A stretch of DNA of 64,000 bases from Thermosporothrix hazakensis (lineage in GTDB: Bacteria > Chloroflexota > Ktedonobacteria > Ktedonobacterales > Ktedonobacteraceae). The notes below the pieces were generated by a model. That model had not been told where the DNA came from. It saw only the letters and a list, made by a program, of their open reading frames with translations, and did not search any database. Location: NCBI RefSeq assembly GCF_003253565.1, contig NZ_QKUF01000007.1:1-64000 (forward strand), given 5' to 3'. A program made the translations under genes and the position numbers. Below are positions 35,817 to 43,688 of the stretch, one piece after another (within the stretch, counting starts at the first letter, position 1; each line of letters opens with the position of its first letter).

Positions 35817-37250
35817 ATGGTTTGTCCACGCTGTGGTATGCAATGGGATGTAACCAGACGACCCTGTACGCGCTGTGGCTTATTTGTTCGATTACCGGAA
35901 TCATCAGAAGCGCTCTCTCAGCCACAGAAGGCTCTCTTAGATGAACGCTCACAACGGAATTCGCCCGCACCAATCGAAGTGACTGGCAGGGATCCTTTTT
36001 CGGAGGTCATGCAGGAAAAGACTCCTGCTCCCCTTCCTCTTGTGGAGCCTGTAAAAGAGCGTAAACGAACGACTGAGGCAATGCCTCTCTTTGAGCCAGC
36101 ACAAGCAACGGCTTCTATGGCGCTCTCTCCTCAAACGCCGAAGTTTGGCCTGATTGGTGAAGAGCTTGCCGAAGGTGGCTCGTTACGTAATGGTCGCTAT
36201 CTCCTGCGTCGGTTGATTAGCAGGCAGGTCTGGCAGAAGCGGGCCTATGAGGCGTTCTGGCTGGCGCAGGATGTGCAACGTGGTGGGGTGCAAGTCTTTA
36301 TCAGTGATGTGGGCCTGCCCGCCTACGATACAGCGGCGACGACGGTTCTACGCAACGCGACCAATACCTTTCTGTCGATCGGGCAGCATGCGCGTATTCC
36401 AGCTCTGTGGGATGCTTTTAGCGAGCGGCGACGCAATCTGTTTGTTTTTGAGGCAACCGAGGGCATGACACTGCTCTCCTCTATTCGTCAACGCAAACGT
36501 GCGCACTCTGAGGCAGAAGTGGTGGACCTCTGTTTGCAGATCCTCGATATTCTTGCTTTCCTGTCACAACAACCTGCACCAGTTGTGCATGGCTGGATTC
36601 GACCAGAACATATTCTGCTGAGCGGATCAGATCACAAGAGCTCGTTAATTGGCTTCTCTGTTGTGATGGCCGGGGGCGGTTGGCAATATCTGGCGGGCCT
36701 TGAGCGTCTGCGCCTCTCTCCGTATACCGTGCCTGAACTTGGCAATGGTCTGATCGATATTCGTGCCGACCTTTATTCGTTGCTCTCTACCGCCTATTTT
36801 GCCGCAACAGGAAGTGTTCCGGCCCGGGTTGCTACCAGCGCAATCGTTCCAAAGATTCGGCGCTTGAATCCCCAACTCTCGGAGGAATTTGAAGAGATTC
36901 TGGCGAAGGGGCTCCATGCGCGGGCCTCGCAACGCTATCAGCAGGTTGAGGAGCTTCAACAGGCCCTACAGGCGCTGCTTCCCTCGCTTACTAAGCCTAA
37001 AGAGGAAACAGTTGTTGTGCTGCGGGAGCGTGAGAAGCCATCTGTTGAAGATACAGTGGCGCGTATGCTCCCGGAAATGTTTGCGATCGATTTCGATGGT
37101 GAGGAGCGCGAGAAGGTTGCGTTGCTACCGAAGCCGGAGGAGCTGCCACCGTTGCGCACCGGGTATGAATGGCTCTGGGCCAGTGCCTGTTTTGGGATGA
37201 TCCTTCTTGGTCTGGCGTTGCTGGTGGGGATCAGTCGCGGGATGCTGTAA
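35817..37250 (+). CDS. Zinc-ribbon pseudokinase with C-terminal membrane anchor
   Basis: A 477-residue protein. Residues 2-22 form a zinc ribbon (CPRCG, CTRCG). A Pro/Glu-rich linker (about 25-120) follows. Residues about 125-390 have the layout of a Ser/Thr kinase, but VVHGWIRPEHILLS stands where HRDLKPEN is expected, and SLIGFSVV replaces the DFG loop, so catalytic and metal Asp residues are missing. A PELGNGLIDIRADLYSL segment matches the kinase C-lobe. One membrane helix (LWASACFGMILLGLALLVGI) lies at the end. Probably a scaffold or sensor at the membrane. No good ribosome-binding site precedes ATG 35817 or GTG 35814. Confidence 0.78.
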   Translation: MVCPRCGMQWDVTRRPCTRCGLFVRLPESSEALSQPQKALLDERSQRNSPAPIEVTGRDPFSEVMQEKTPAPLPLVEPVKERKRTTEAMPLFEPAQATASMALSPQTPKFGLIGEELAEGGSLRNGRYLLRRLISRQVWQKRAYEAFWLAQDVQRGGVQVFISDVGLPAYDTAATTVLRNATNTFLSIGQHARIPALWDAFSERRRNLFVFEATEGMTLLSSIRQRKRAHSEAEVVDLCLQILDILAFLSQQPAPVVHGWIRPEHILLSGSDHKSSLIGFSVVMAGGGWQYLAGLERLRLSPYTVPELGNGLIDIRADLYSLLSTAYFAATGSVPARVATSAIVPKIRRLNPQLSEEFEEILAKGLHARASQRYQQVEELQQALQALLPSLTKPKEETVVVLREREKPSVEDTVARMLPEMFAIDFDGEEREKVALLPKPEELPPLRTGYEWLWASACFGMILLGLALLVGISRGML

Positions 37251-37300
37251 TGAAAGAGGCTTGTACTGCGGTACCCCTGACACCGACAGTACAAGCGCCT

Positions 37301-38062
37301 CTATTGTTCTGGCTTGGTGCCCACATGAATAGCGACCAGTCCGTTGTTCAGGTAGTAATAGCGAACGTCGCTCCAGCCAACCTCTTCCATCAGCTCCTTG
37401 AGGTGCGGAGCATCCGGGAAGACCGTCAGGGAATTAGGCAGGTAGTTGTATTCTTCCGGTGCTTTACCAACCAGACGGCCAAGAAGTGGGACCAGCTTAT
37501 AAAAATAGATATAGAACAATGTGCGGAAGATCTTGCCGGGCGGGTGGGTGATCTCCAGGCAGACGACCCGACCACCAGGGCGGACAACACGCAACATTTC
37601 GCTAAAGCCCTGGCGAAGGTTGGTCAGATTGCGGGCAATAAAGCCATGACAGCACCCATCAACACTATTGTCGGGCAGATCGATATGTTCTGCGTCGCCG
37701 GTACGGAGCTCAATGCTTTCCTCAAGTCCGAGTCGTTTAATTTTCTTACGGCCCTGTTCCAGCATTTCCGGCACAATATCCATGCCAATCATGCGGGTAC
37801 CAGGTTTGGCCTGACGAACTACAGTGATAGCGAGATCAGCGGTCCCGGTTCCCAGATCCAGCCCCGTTTCACCGGTAGCTAGAGCCAGATAGCGAGCCGC
37901 CCGTTTGCGCCAGTAGATATCCAATCCCAAACTCATCAGCCGATTCATCAGATCATAGACGCCTGCGATGCGGCCAAAGAGACGCTGGACATAAGGGCGC
38001 TTTCCCCCGGTCTCGCGAAACTTTTCCTCTAGATTCATAGACGTTTTGATGCTCATTGACAT
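37301..38062 (-). CDS. UbiE/MenG-type C-methyltransferase (menaquinone synthesis)
   Basis: About 253 residues. RIAGVYDLMNRLMSLGLDIYWR and LDLGTGTADLAI are the family signatures, the second binding S-adenosylmethionine; VCLEITHPPG follows. The enzyme methylates demethylmenaquinone (or 2-polyprenyl benzoquinol) in the last steps of quinone synthesis. I start it at the ATG 38062, with GATAGGAT just upstream and 19 bases after the prenyl synthase stop; a TTG at 38098 would overlap that gene. With the synthase it forms a quinone operon. Confidence 0.9.
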   Translation of the reverse strand: MSMSIKTSMNLEEKFRETGGKRPYVQRLFGRIAGVYDLMNRLMSLGLDIYWRKRAARYLALATGETGLDLGTGTADLAITVVRQAKPGTRMIGMDIVPEMLEQGRKKIKRLGLEESIELRTGDAEHIDLPDNSVDGCCHGFIARNLTNLRQGFSEMLRVVRPGGRVVCLEITHPPGKIFRTLFYIYFYKLVPLLGRLVGKAPEEYNYLPNSLTVFPDAPHLKELMEEVGWSDVRYYYLNNGLVAIHVGTKPEQ

Positions 38063-38081
38063 GTATCCTATCGGAGTTGTA

Positions 38082-39074
38082 TCAGCGGTTGCGGACAATC
38101 ACAAAGTCGACCAGCTCATCCAGGATGTCGCGGTGAGACGAGGGGGCGAAGCTGTAGAGCGCTTCTCGCGCTTTTGCTCCGTGCTCCTCTGCTGCTTCAA
38201 AAGATCGATTGATCGCGTCACTCTGAACAACCCAATCAACGACAGAGCGAATCTCGTCTTCATCCTGTGACTGACCGCCTAAAATGTGCTGTATCTGCTG
38301 GCGTCGGTCAGCGGACGCGTTTTCTTGTAGTGCGTAAATAAGCGGAAGCGTTACCATCCCCTGGCGAAGATCATTTCCGGCTGGTTTGCCGATGGTTGAT
38401 TGATCCTGCGTATAGTCCAGAATGTCATCAATAATCTGGAAGGCGACGCCCAGGTGCAGGCCGTACAGGTAGAGCTGCTCAATCTCTTCAGGCGAAGCGC
38501 CGCATACGGTCGCGCCACCTTTACTACAGGCAGCCATCAGACAGGCTGTTTTATGCTTGATTTTCTCGTAGTAGGTTTCAATCGTGAGATCAATTTGCCC
38601 GGCGGTCATCATTTCCAGAATGGTTCCTTCACAGACAGTTGCGACCGTATCTGAGAAGAGGTGATCAATGCGGTGATCCTCAATATCAGCGATCAGGCCT
38701 GCGGTTTTGGCGAAGTAGTAGTCTCCAAGCAGTATAGCGATCTTATCTCCCCAGACAGCATTGACGGTTGGCTGTCCGCGTCGGGTTTTGGCTTCGTCAA
38801 CAATATCATCATGGATCAGTGTCGCTAGATGCAGCATTTCATACGCGACACTCAGTGGTAAGAGCTTTTCGATATTGTAGTTCTTGAGTTTTCCTGCCAG
38901 GAGGGTTATTGCGGTGCGAAGCCGCTTTCCTGGGGAGCCCAGGGCATGCATTGAGGCTGAGTTAAGAATGTCCAGCCCGGAGGATGCCCTTTCCTGAAAT
39001 GTTTTATCGACAAGGTCTAAATCGGCCTGAATACTGGAAAAGAGTCGGCTCAAAGTGGCCGCCGTTGTATTCAT
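38082..39074 (-). CDS. Long-chain polyprenyl diphosphate synthase
   Basis: About 330 residues. First Asp-rich motif LIHDDIVDEAKTRRG (DDxxD), second QIIDDILDYT; GSPGKRLR binds isopentenyl diphosphate. The residue five places before the first motif is Ala (LHLATLIHDD), which in this family permits chains longer than C20, in keeping with a menaquinone side chain. ATG 39074 has GGAG 8 bases upstream and is preferred over the longer frame to 39107. It precedes the MenG/UbiE-like gene in the same direction. Confidence 0.92.
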   Translation of the reverse strand: MNTTAATLSRLFSSIQADLDLVDKTFQERASSGLDILNSASMHALGSPGKRLRTAITLLAGKLKNYNIEKLLPLSVAYEMLHLATLIHDDIVDEAKTRRGQPTVNAVWGDKIAILLGDYYFAKTAGLIADIEDHRIDHLFSDTVATVCEGTILEMMTAGQIDLTIETYYEKIKHKTACLMAACSKGGATVCGASPEEIEQLYLYGLHLGVAFQIIDDILDYTQDQSTIGKPAGNDLRQGMVTLPLIYALQENASADRRQQIQHILGGQSQDEDEIRSVVDWVVQSDAINRSFEAAEEHGAKAREALYSFAPSSHRDILDELVDFVIVRNR

Positions 39075-39298
39075 CAGGAATTCTCCATTTCGTCTATCTT
39101 CTGGCATTGTGCACCTGGCCTGGAGCAGAACAAAGCGCGTGTACGAGGCTCCCTGTTTATCCAGATAAAAAATATAATCCTGTATAGATTATAGCGTGTG
39201 CTGTCTATTACAGAATAGGGCCATGTGCAACCGTCATTAGTGTATCACAAGTTGGGCTTTGTATCGATGTTTCGTAGTGTGCCTGCACATGAAACAGG

Positions 39299-39329
39299 AT
39301 GGGTGCCCAGAGAACGACTGGACACCCAT
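39299..39329. terminator. Hairpin after the disordered-protein gene
   Basis: ATGGGTGCCCAG (39299-39310) pairs with CTGGACACCCAT (39318-39329) with one mismatch. It lies 49 bases beyond the stop of the minus-strand gene at 39378 but has no T-run, so it is a weak terminator or mRNA end-stabilising stem. The remaining ~300 bases between the two genes hold nothing else I can support. Confidence 0.4.
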
Positions 39330-39377
39330 ATGAACAAACCTGAACTTTAAAAGCGTGCGAAACGCGTTGTGAAACGG

Positions 39378-40217
39378 CTACTGTTTCTCCTCATCCTGAG
39401 CATGCTGGCGGCCTTCGGCCCGTTTTTTCTGCTCATGAGAAGGGGAATTTTCTGGCTTATTGTGTCGAACGCCCTGTAAGAGCTCGGCTGTATCCTGCTC
39501 GATTTCTTGCCAGAAACGGGCCTGCTTGCGTTGAGCGGGCCGCGAACCCTTTAAAACACGACCACTACTGAGCTGTGTTGTATGCCGTTCCTGTCGTGGT
39601 GGTTTGTTCGTTGGTGTCTTATGGTGTGTAGGTTTATGCTGGGAAGAATGCCCGGGATTTTCAAATGTATGAGTAAAGGACTCATAATCTCCCTCGAAGC
39701 GCGCAGCATTTTTGGAGGGTCTTCTGTCCTGGTACTGCCCACCGTAAGGGGGTTGGTACCGCGTTTCATGTGACTGGTGCTGACTGCTCCTTTCGTGATA
39801 TGGGGTATACCCTCCTTTCCTCGGTTTCTGATAGGAGTCGCGAGGTGTCTGTCCTCGGCTATTTGGGTTTGAGGAAAAGGGACTCTGGTAGTTGTTGTGT
39901 GGAGATACCGGATTCGCATGATTATGTTGTGGTCGCTGCCCCCGCCTACTGCTACCATACCCGTTATTGGAGGAAGATGCTGACTGTGTCCGACCATTCT
40001 GGTAAGGATACATAGAGCCGTTATTGCGCGGCTGATAATCAGCATGTCTGTTTTGAGCGCCCAGGGCCCAACCCCGATCTACAACCTCACGGCTGAGACG
40101 TACACGGGTGGGACGCGCTTGCTGCTCATTGCGATACTGATTGGTGGACATATCGCGTGGCGGGCGTTTGTCTTCTCGCCCTGATTTACTGAAATCTCTG
40201 GTCATAAATCCTTTCAT
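39378..40217 (-). CDS. Intrinsically disordered Arg/Gln/Asn/Tyr-rich protein
   Basis: A 279-residue frame whose product has almost no hydrophobic core: long stretches of Arg, Gln, Asn, Ser, Tyr, Gly, His and Pro (for example NNGYGSSRRGQRPQHNHA). Only about 36-55 (RPTRVRLSREVVDRGWALG) and 232-250 (ARFWQEIEQDTAELLQG) look foldable. The composition resembles RNA-binding or condensate-forming proteins, but this is inference. AAAGGA lies just before an internal ATG (40205), which may be the true start. The length and absence of stops support a real gene; no family is recognised. Confidence 0.6.
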   Translation of the reverse strand: MKGFMTRDFSKSGREDKRPPRDMSTNQYRNEQQARPTRVRLSREVVDRGWALGAQNRHADYQPRNNGSMYPYQNGRTQSASSSNNGYGSSRRGQRPQHNHANPVSPHNNYQSPFSSNPNSRGQTPRDSYQKPRKGGYTPYHERSSQHQSHETRYQPPYGGQYQDRRPSKNAARFEGDYESFTHTFENPGHSSQHKPTHHKTPTNKPPRQERHTTQLSSGRVLKGSRPAQRKQARFWQEIEQDTAELLQGVRHNKPENSPSHEQKKRAEGRQHAQDEEKQ

Positions 40218-40418
40218 GCTTTAACTTTGTGCTGGGGGATGTTGTTAAAAGTGGGTGGTTAGTTCGGCTAGCCCCTCCTGCTGCCTCCCATTATCCTTCC
40301 ACACTATAAGAGACGCGCGTTGGTGGCTACAACGGTTGTGTAGATAGCACGTCTCCTTCAGTATACCACATCCCCCTGAAAGAAGAGAATAGAAACGGTT
40401 GGCCCTGACCAGACCGGT

Positions 40419-41399
40419 TCAGGAGCCACTTTCTTGCTCTGGTTTGGGCTGCTGAAGCAAAGGCACAGCACGAAAATCGCTCTGCGCACTGCCAAACATG
40501 GCAAGCCGATGATTGGCCTGTTCATCGGGAAGCAAAGGCCGTAACGTGACGGTGTAATAGTTCCCATTTTCCTCAAAATCCTGTTGCGCCCCCTTCATCA
40601 CCTCTTTGAATTGCTGAACCTGTTCTGAAGTCAGGAGCAGACCATGTGCCGGCAGGGTAAATTTCAGGCAGCTTGTTTCCAGATTGGGGGTGTTCTCATT
40701 TGCGGGATTTTTGCCGCACTCGGAATATGCCGCTTGTTCCGCAGTATACTCGGTGAGTGGCCATGCCGGATGAGAGGCCGTAGGATCAGCGCCATAGGCG
40801 CGGCGGATCAGTAGCGCGTAGTGATTGGTTTGATAAGGCTCTGTTGGGCCTGTGAGCGCCTCCGAGATGGCAGTCAGGGCTTTCCCGAGCCGGGTGTATT
40901 CATCACGATCCTGCGCGTTGGCCTGATAGTGTCCAAAAGTCCCATACTGCAATTGAGTTTGCTTGCCATTGAAGGCCAGTTGTAGATAGGTTGAGTTTTG
41001 ATCCTGAATATCAGAGAATTGCTTGCGTGAGAAATCAAACAGGTTGTAGGTGTTGGCAAGTGTATCCAGCAGCGTTTGCAGGCTGTCTGAGGCAAGCTGT
41101 CCCTTTTTTTCGACGCCAAGCACGTATGTGCCATCGCTATAAATGCTGATCTGTGGGCTGAAGGAAAGTGTCCCATGCAGGCCGCCGCCGTAGAGCGTGC
41201 GAATAATCGGCTGAGCGGGATCATCTGCGTTCAGCATGATCTGCTGGCGTGGTGCGCTTTGTTGTGGTTGGGTGCTGCCCACGACATTGTTTTGCACTGT
41301 GGTACAGCTTGTAAGGAGGCAGAGCAAAAAACAGGTCAGAAGAGAGAGTTTCTGCGTTTCTCTATAGCGTCTTTTTAATTGTCTTATCAAGCGTGTCAT
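40419..41399 (-). CDS. Predicted lipoprotein of unknown function
   Basis: About 326 residues. A basic N-terminus (TRLIRQLKRRYRE) precedes a hydrophobic segment and the lipobox LLTSC (Cys about 32), so it is probably anchored to the outer face of the membrane. The mature part contains YGGGLHGTLSFSPQISIYSDGTYVL and mixed alpha/beta sequence without a recognised catalytic motif; two Cys (in YSECG and ETSCLKF) may form a disulfide. A TATACT (41452-41457, minus strand) 50 bases upstream could be its -10 box. Confidence 0.75.
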   Translation of the reverse strand: MTRLIRQLKRRYRETQKLSLLTCFLLCLLTSCTTVQNNVVGSTQPQQSAPRQQIMLNADDPAQPIIRTLYGGGLHGTLSFSPQISIYSDGTYVLGVEKKGQLASDSLQTLLDTLANTYNLFDFSRKQFSDIQDQNSTYLQLAFNGKQTQLQYGTFGHYQANAQDRDEYTRLGKALTAISEALTGPTEPYQTNHYALLIRRAYGADPTASHPAWPLTEYTAEQAAYSECGKNPANENTPNLETSCLKFTLPAHGLLLTSEQVQQFKEVMKGAQQDFEENGNYYTVTLRPLLPDEQANHRLAMFGSAQSDFRAVPLLQQPKPEQESGS

Positions 41400-41513
41400 C
41401 AATTATTCACCAGACGGTTTTTTGAAAAAGAGGAGAGTATAACTCTTCCCTTGTCAGTATAGCAACGATGGGAATAAGCATACAAAAGGGTCAATGGCCT
41501 CCCGCTAAAGGTG

Positions 41514-41555
41514 GGCCCATTCCTCTCCCGCCTGAAGACGGGAGCTTCCTGGGCC
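41514..41555. repeat. Compound hairpin resembling an IS200/IS605 end
   Basis: CTCCCG/CGGGAG (41525-41530, 41539-41544) encloses CCTGAAGA, and an outer GGCCCA/TGGGCC pair (41514-41519, 41550-41555) surrounds it. On the minus strand the GTCTTCAGGCGGGAG core looks like the right-end hairpins of this transposon family and like the element at 299-321, but no transposase sequence adjoins it. Confidence 0.35.
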
Positions 41556-41571
41556 GGTGAGGTGAAGCTGA

Positions 41572-41622
41572 GAATGCGGGAAGATCGGAGGTGAGATCTC
41601 TTCCCGCATTCCTCCCCTTTTT
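41572..41622 (+). terminator. Strong hairpin with T-run between two minus-strand genes
   Basis: A 13-base exact inverted repeat (41572-41584 with 41599-41611) is followed on the plus strand by CTCCCC and T5. No plus-strand gene precedes it, so it may end an antisense or small transcript, or act as a 3' stem of the agmatinase mRNA. Confidence 0.55.
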
Positions 41623-41672
41623 CTACAACGAGGAAACGCCTCTCTCCGTCTCGATAGAGGGAAAGAAAGTAG

Positions 41673-42548
41673 TTATTGTTTGGCGAAAAAGCGGTACCCG
41701 AGCATCTTATGCACCAGACGGGCTGCCAGAAACTCCGCATGAGCCTGATTGGGCATCGGACAGAGCTCAACAACGTCCATGCCAACGACGGTGGACCGGC
41801 GGCATACTTCCCGCACCAGATCGAGAACCTGATACCATGAGAGGCCTCCGGGTTCCGGGGTGCCTACTGCTGGCATTGCGGCAGGGTCAAAGGCGTCAAG
41901 ATCAAGCGTGATATAGGTATGTTTGCCCAGACGCTCCCAGGGAATTTGGGCCGTGCCACGTGCGATTTCGTAGGCCCAGACGATGGAGACGTTCGGCCTG
42001 GTTTTCATAAACGCAACTTCTTCCGGGCTGAAACTGCGAATACCGATCTCCAGTAGGGGAATTCCCATATCAACCACGCGCCGCTCGATACAGGCATGCG
42101 AGAGAGGGGTACCTTCGTAGGTGTCGCGCAGGTCTCCATGTGCGTCAATATGGACTACGGTGAGATCCGGGTAGTGTTCATGGACTGCTTGAATGACGGG
42201 GGCAGAAAGCGAGTGCTCCCCGCCGAGCGTGAACGGGAATTGTCCGCGTTGCAATACCTCGCGCACTGCGTCGCCGGTGGCTTTGAGTGCGGCTGCATGA
42301 TCCATACCGCTATAGTCCAGTGGGGCGCGAGTGTGCACGCCTATGTCTGTCGGGCAACAGTCAAGCTCTTCGTCATACAGTTCCATCTGGCCAGAAGCCT
42401 CAAGGATCGCTTCTGGCCCTCTGGCGGTCCCCTTCATATAGCACACGCTATATTCGAGGGGAGCAGGAATAATGATAACCTTTGCTTTATCTGGCTCACA
42501 ATAGGGGGCATCAGGTGCCAGGAATTGAATGCCAGGAGGATTGACCAT
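41673..42548 (-). CDS. speB: Agmatinase-family ureohydrolase
   Basis: A 291-residue arginase/agmatinase family enzyme; it would hydrolyse agmatine to putrescine and urea. The manganese ligands are visible: TLGGEHS, VVHIDAHGDLRD and ITLDLDAFDPAAMPAVGTPEPGG. The DPAAMPAVGTPEPGG form is typical of agmatinase. It lies 184 bases after speD in the same direction, which supports a polyamine role. A TATACT 130 bases upstream (about 42680, minus strand) may be the promoter. Confidence 0.9.
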   Translation of the reverse strand: MVNPPGIQFLAPDAPYCEPDKAKVIIIPAPLEYSVCYMKGTARGPEAILEASGQMELYDEELDCCPTDIGVHTRAPLDYSGMDHAAALKATGDAVREVLQRGQFPFTLGGEHSLSAPVIQAVHEHYPDLTVVHIDAHGDLRDTYEGTPLSHACIERRVVDMGIPLLEIGIRSFSPEEVAFMKTRPNVSIVWAYEIARGTAQIPWERLGKHTYITLDLDAFDPAAMPAVGTPEPGGLSWYQVLDLVREVCRRSTVVGMDVVELCPMPNQAHAEFLAARLVHKMLGYRFFAKQ

Positions 42549-42732
42549 ACCTCAAGACCCTTTACTGTATTTATGCAGGCGTTGATAAATGCCTGGTTGC
42601 TATCTAAATAATCGAATTGGGGAGCAAGAGAGGGAGGATGGGAGAAGATACGATGCCTGTATAAATACTCCTCATCCTCCAGTATAGCTAGAATGAATGG
42701 CAAATAGAAAATCTGCCTTTCCCTTTGTGCCC

Positions 42733-43167
42733 TTAGCGTACCTCCGTCGCCTTTTTCCGGCGAGCGGCGAGAGCTGCTTCGAGGCGGGCAGGATCTGGCT
42801 CATCAGGGCGGAGTGAGCGCGTTGCCCTGACCACGAAATGGGATTCTACATCGTCAGTCTGGAAAATCTCTTTTGCATATGCTATAGCGTCTTCCTGACT
42901 GAATTCTTTGCAGGAGCATATATCGATATCTACTTCGCCATATTCGGGCCAGGCATGCAGACTGATATGGCTTTGCGCGATAACGACAAAACCAGACATC
43001 CCCGCATCCAATGGATTAGAAGTTTCAATATCATAGAGGTGGACCGGGCTGACCTTCTCCATTCCAACGCGGTCCGGGTACTCAGTGAGAACACGGCGGA
43101 GCAGCGGTTCATTCTCCAGGATACCACGGTCGATGTTGTAGAGTTCCAACATCAGGTGTACGAGCAT
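42733..43167 (-). CDS. speD: S-adenosylmethionine decarboxylase proenzyme
   Basis: About 144 residues of the small bacterial SpeD type. The self-cleavage site is QSHISLHAWPE, with Ser66 expected to become the pyruvoyl group; VDIDICSC carries the following conserved Cys. It supplies decarboxylated SAM for spermidine synthesis. ATG 43167 with GGAGGA 7 bases upstream is preferred over a GTG at 43182. No speE is seen nearby; the neighbour is an agmatinase gene. Confidence 0.93.
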   Translation of the reverse strand: MLVHLMLELYNIDRGILENEPLLRRVLTEYPDRVGMEKVSPVHLYDIETSNPLDAGMSGFVVIAQSHISLHAWPEYGEVDIDICSCKEFSQEDAIAYAKEIFQTDDVESHFVVRATRSLRPDEPDPARLEAALAARRKKATEVR

Positions 43168-43688
43168 CGCATCTTCCTCCACAAGATTTCGTTACGTGGG
43201 TTAATGAATAGGCTAAGTGCCTGAATCATGGTATCTGTCGCATGCAAAAAGCATACGGTTGATATTATATAGTAGTTTGTCAAGTAATTGGCAAAAGAAA
43301 AGTGTGAATTTTTTTACCGGGTGCAATAGATCTCTTCCACCTAATAATCAGTTCGACTGCATCCAGAGAACAGGCCTTCTCTCCACCTAATACTCAGTTT
43401 ATGGTTTCACTAAATAGGAAAAAAAGGTTGTCATTAGGTGTAATAGCCCGCAGAAGGGCCTGAACAGCATCGCTTTTTCCTCTTCTGCCGTTTCTTCCTG
43501 TTCGGAAACGGGAATAGATAACTCCGGGATTGGGAGGTATTGGATCGTTGTATCGAGATATGCTGAAGGCGGGCTCAAGCGAGCACAATCTGAGGCATGG
43601 CAGGGTATGTTGTCGCTTGACGCTCAAGTATGTGTCGAGTGTGAGGGGACAGAAGGAGGAGGGAACAGAGGCCTCCTCCCTGTTGTCA
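43168..43688. other. 521-base intergenic region with a repeated 22-mer
   Basis: It holds an imperfect direct repeat (43331-43399, separate entry) and the probable promoter of speD. A minus-strand open frame at 43394-43696 has no ribosome-binding site, an unconserved composition, and overlaps the end of uvrB, so I do not call it. Confidence 0.5.
43331..43399. repeat. Imperfect direct repeat TCTC(T)TCCACCTAATA-TCAGTT
   Basis: TCTCTTCCACCTAATAATCAGTT-type sequence at 43331-43353 recurs at 43378-43399 with one base missing and one changed; the copies are 47 bases apart. No similar copy was noticed elsewhere in the window. Confidence 0.6.
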
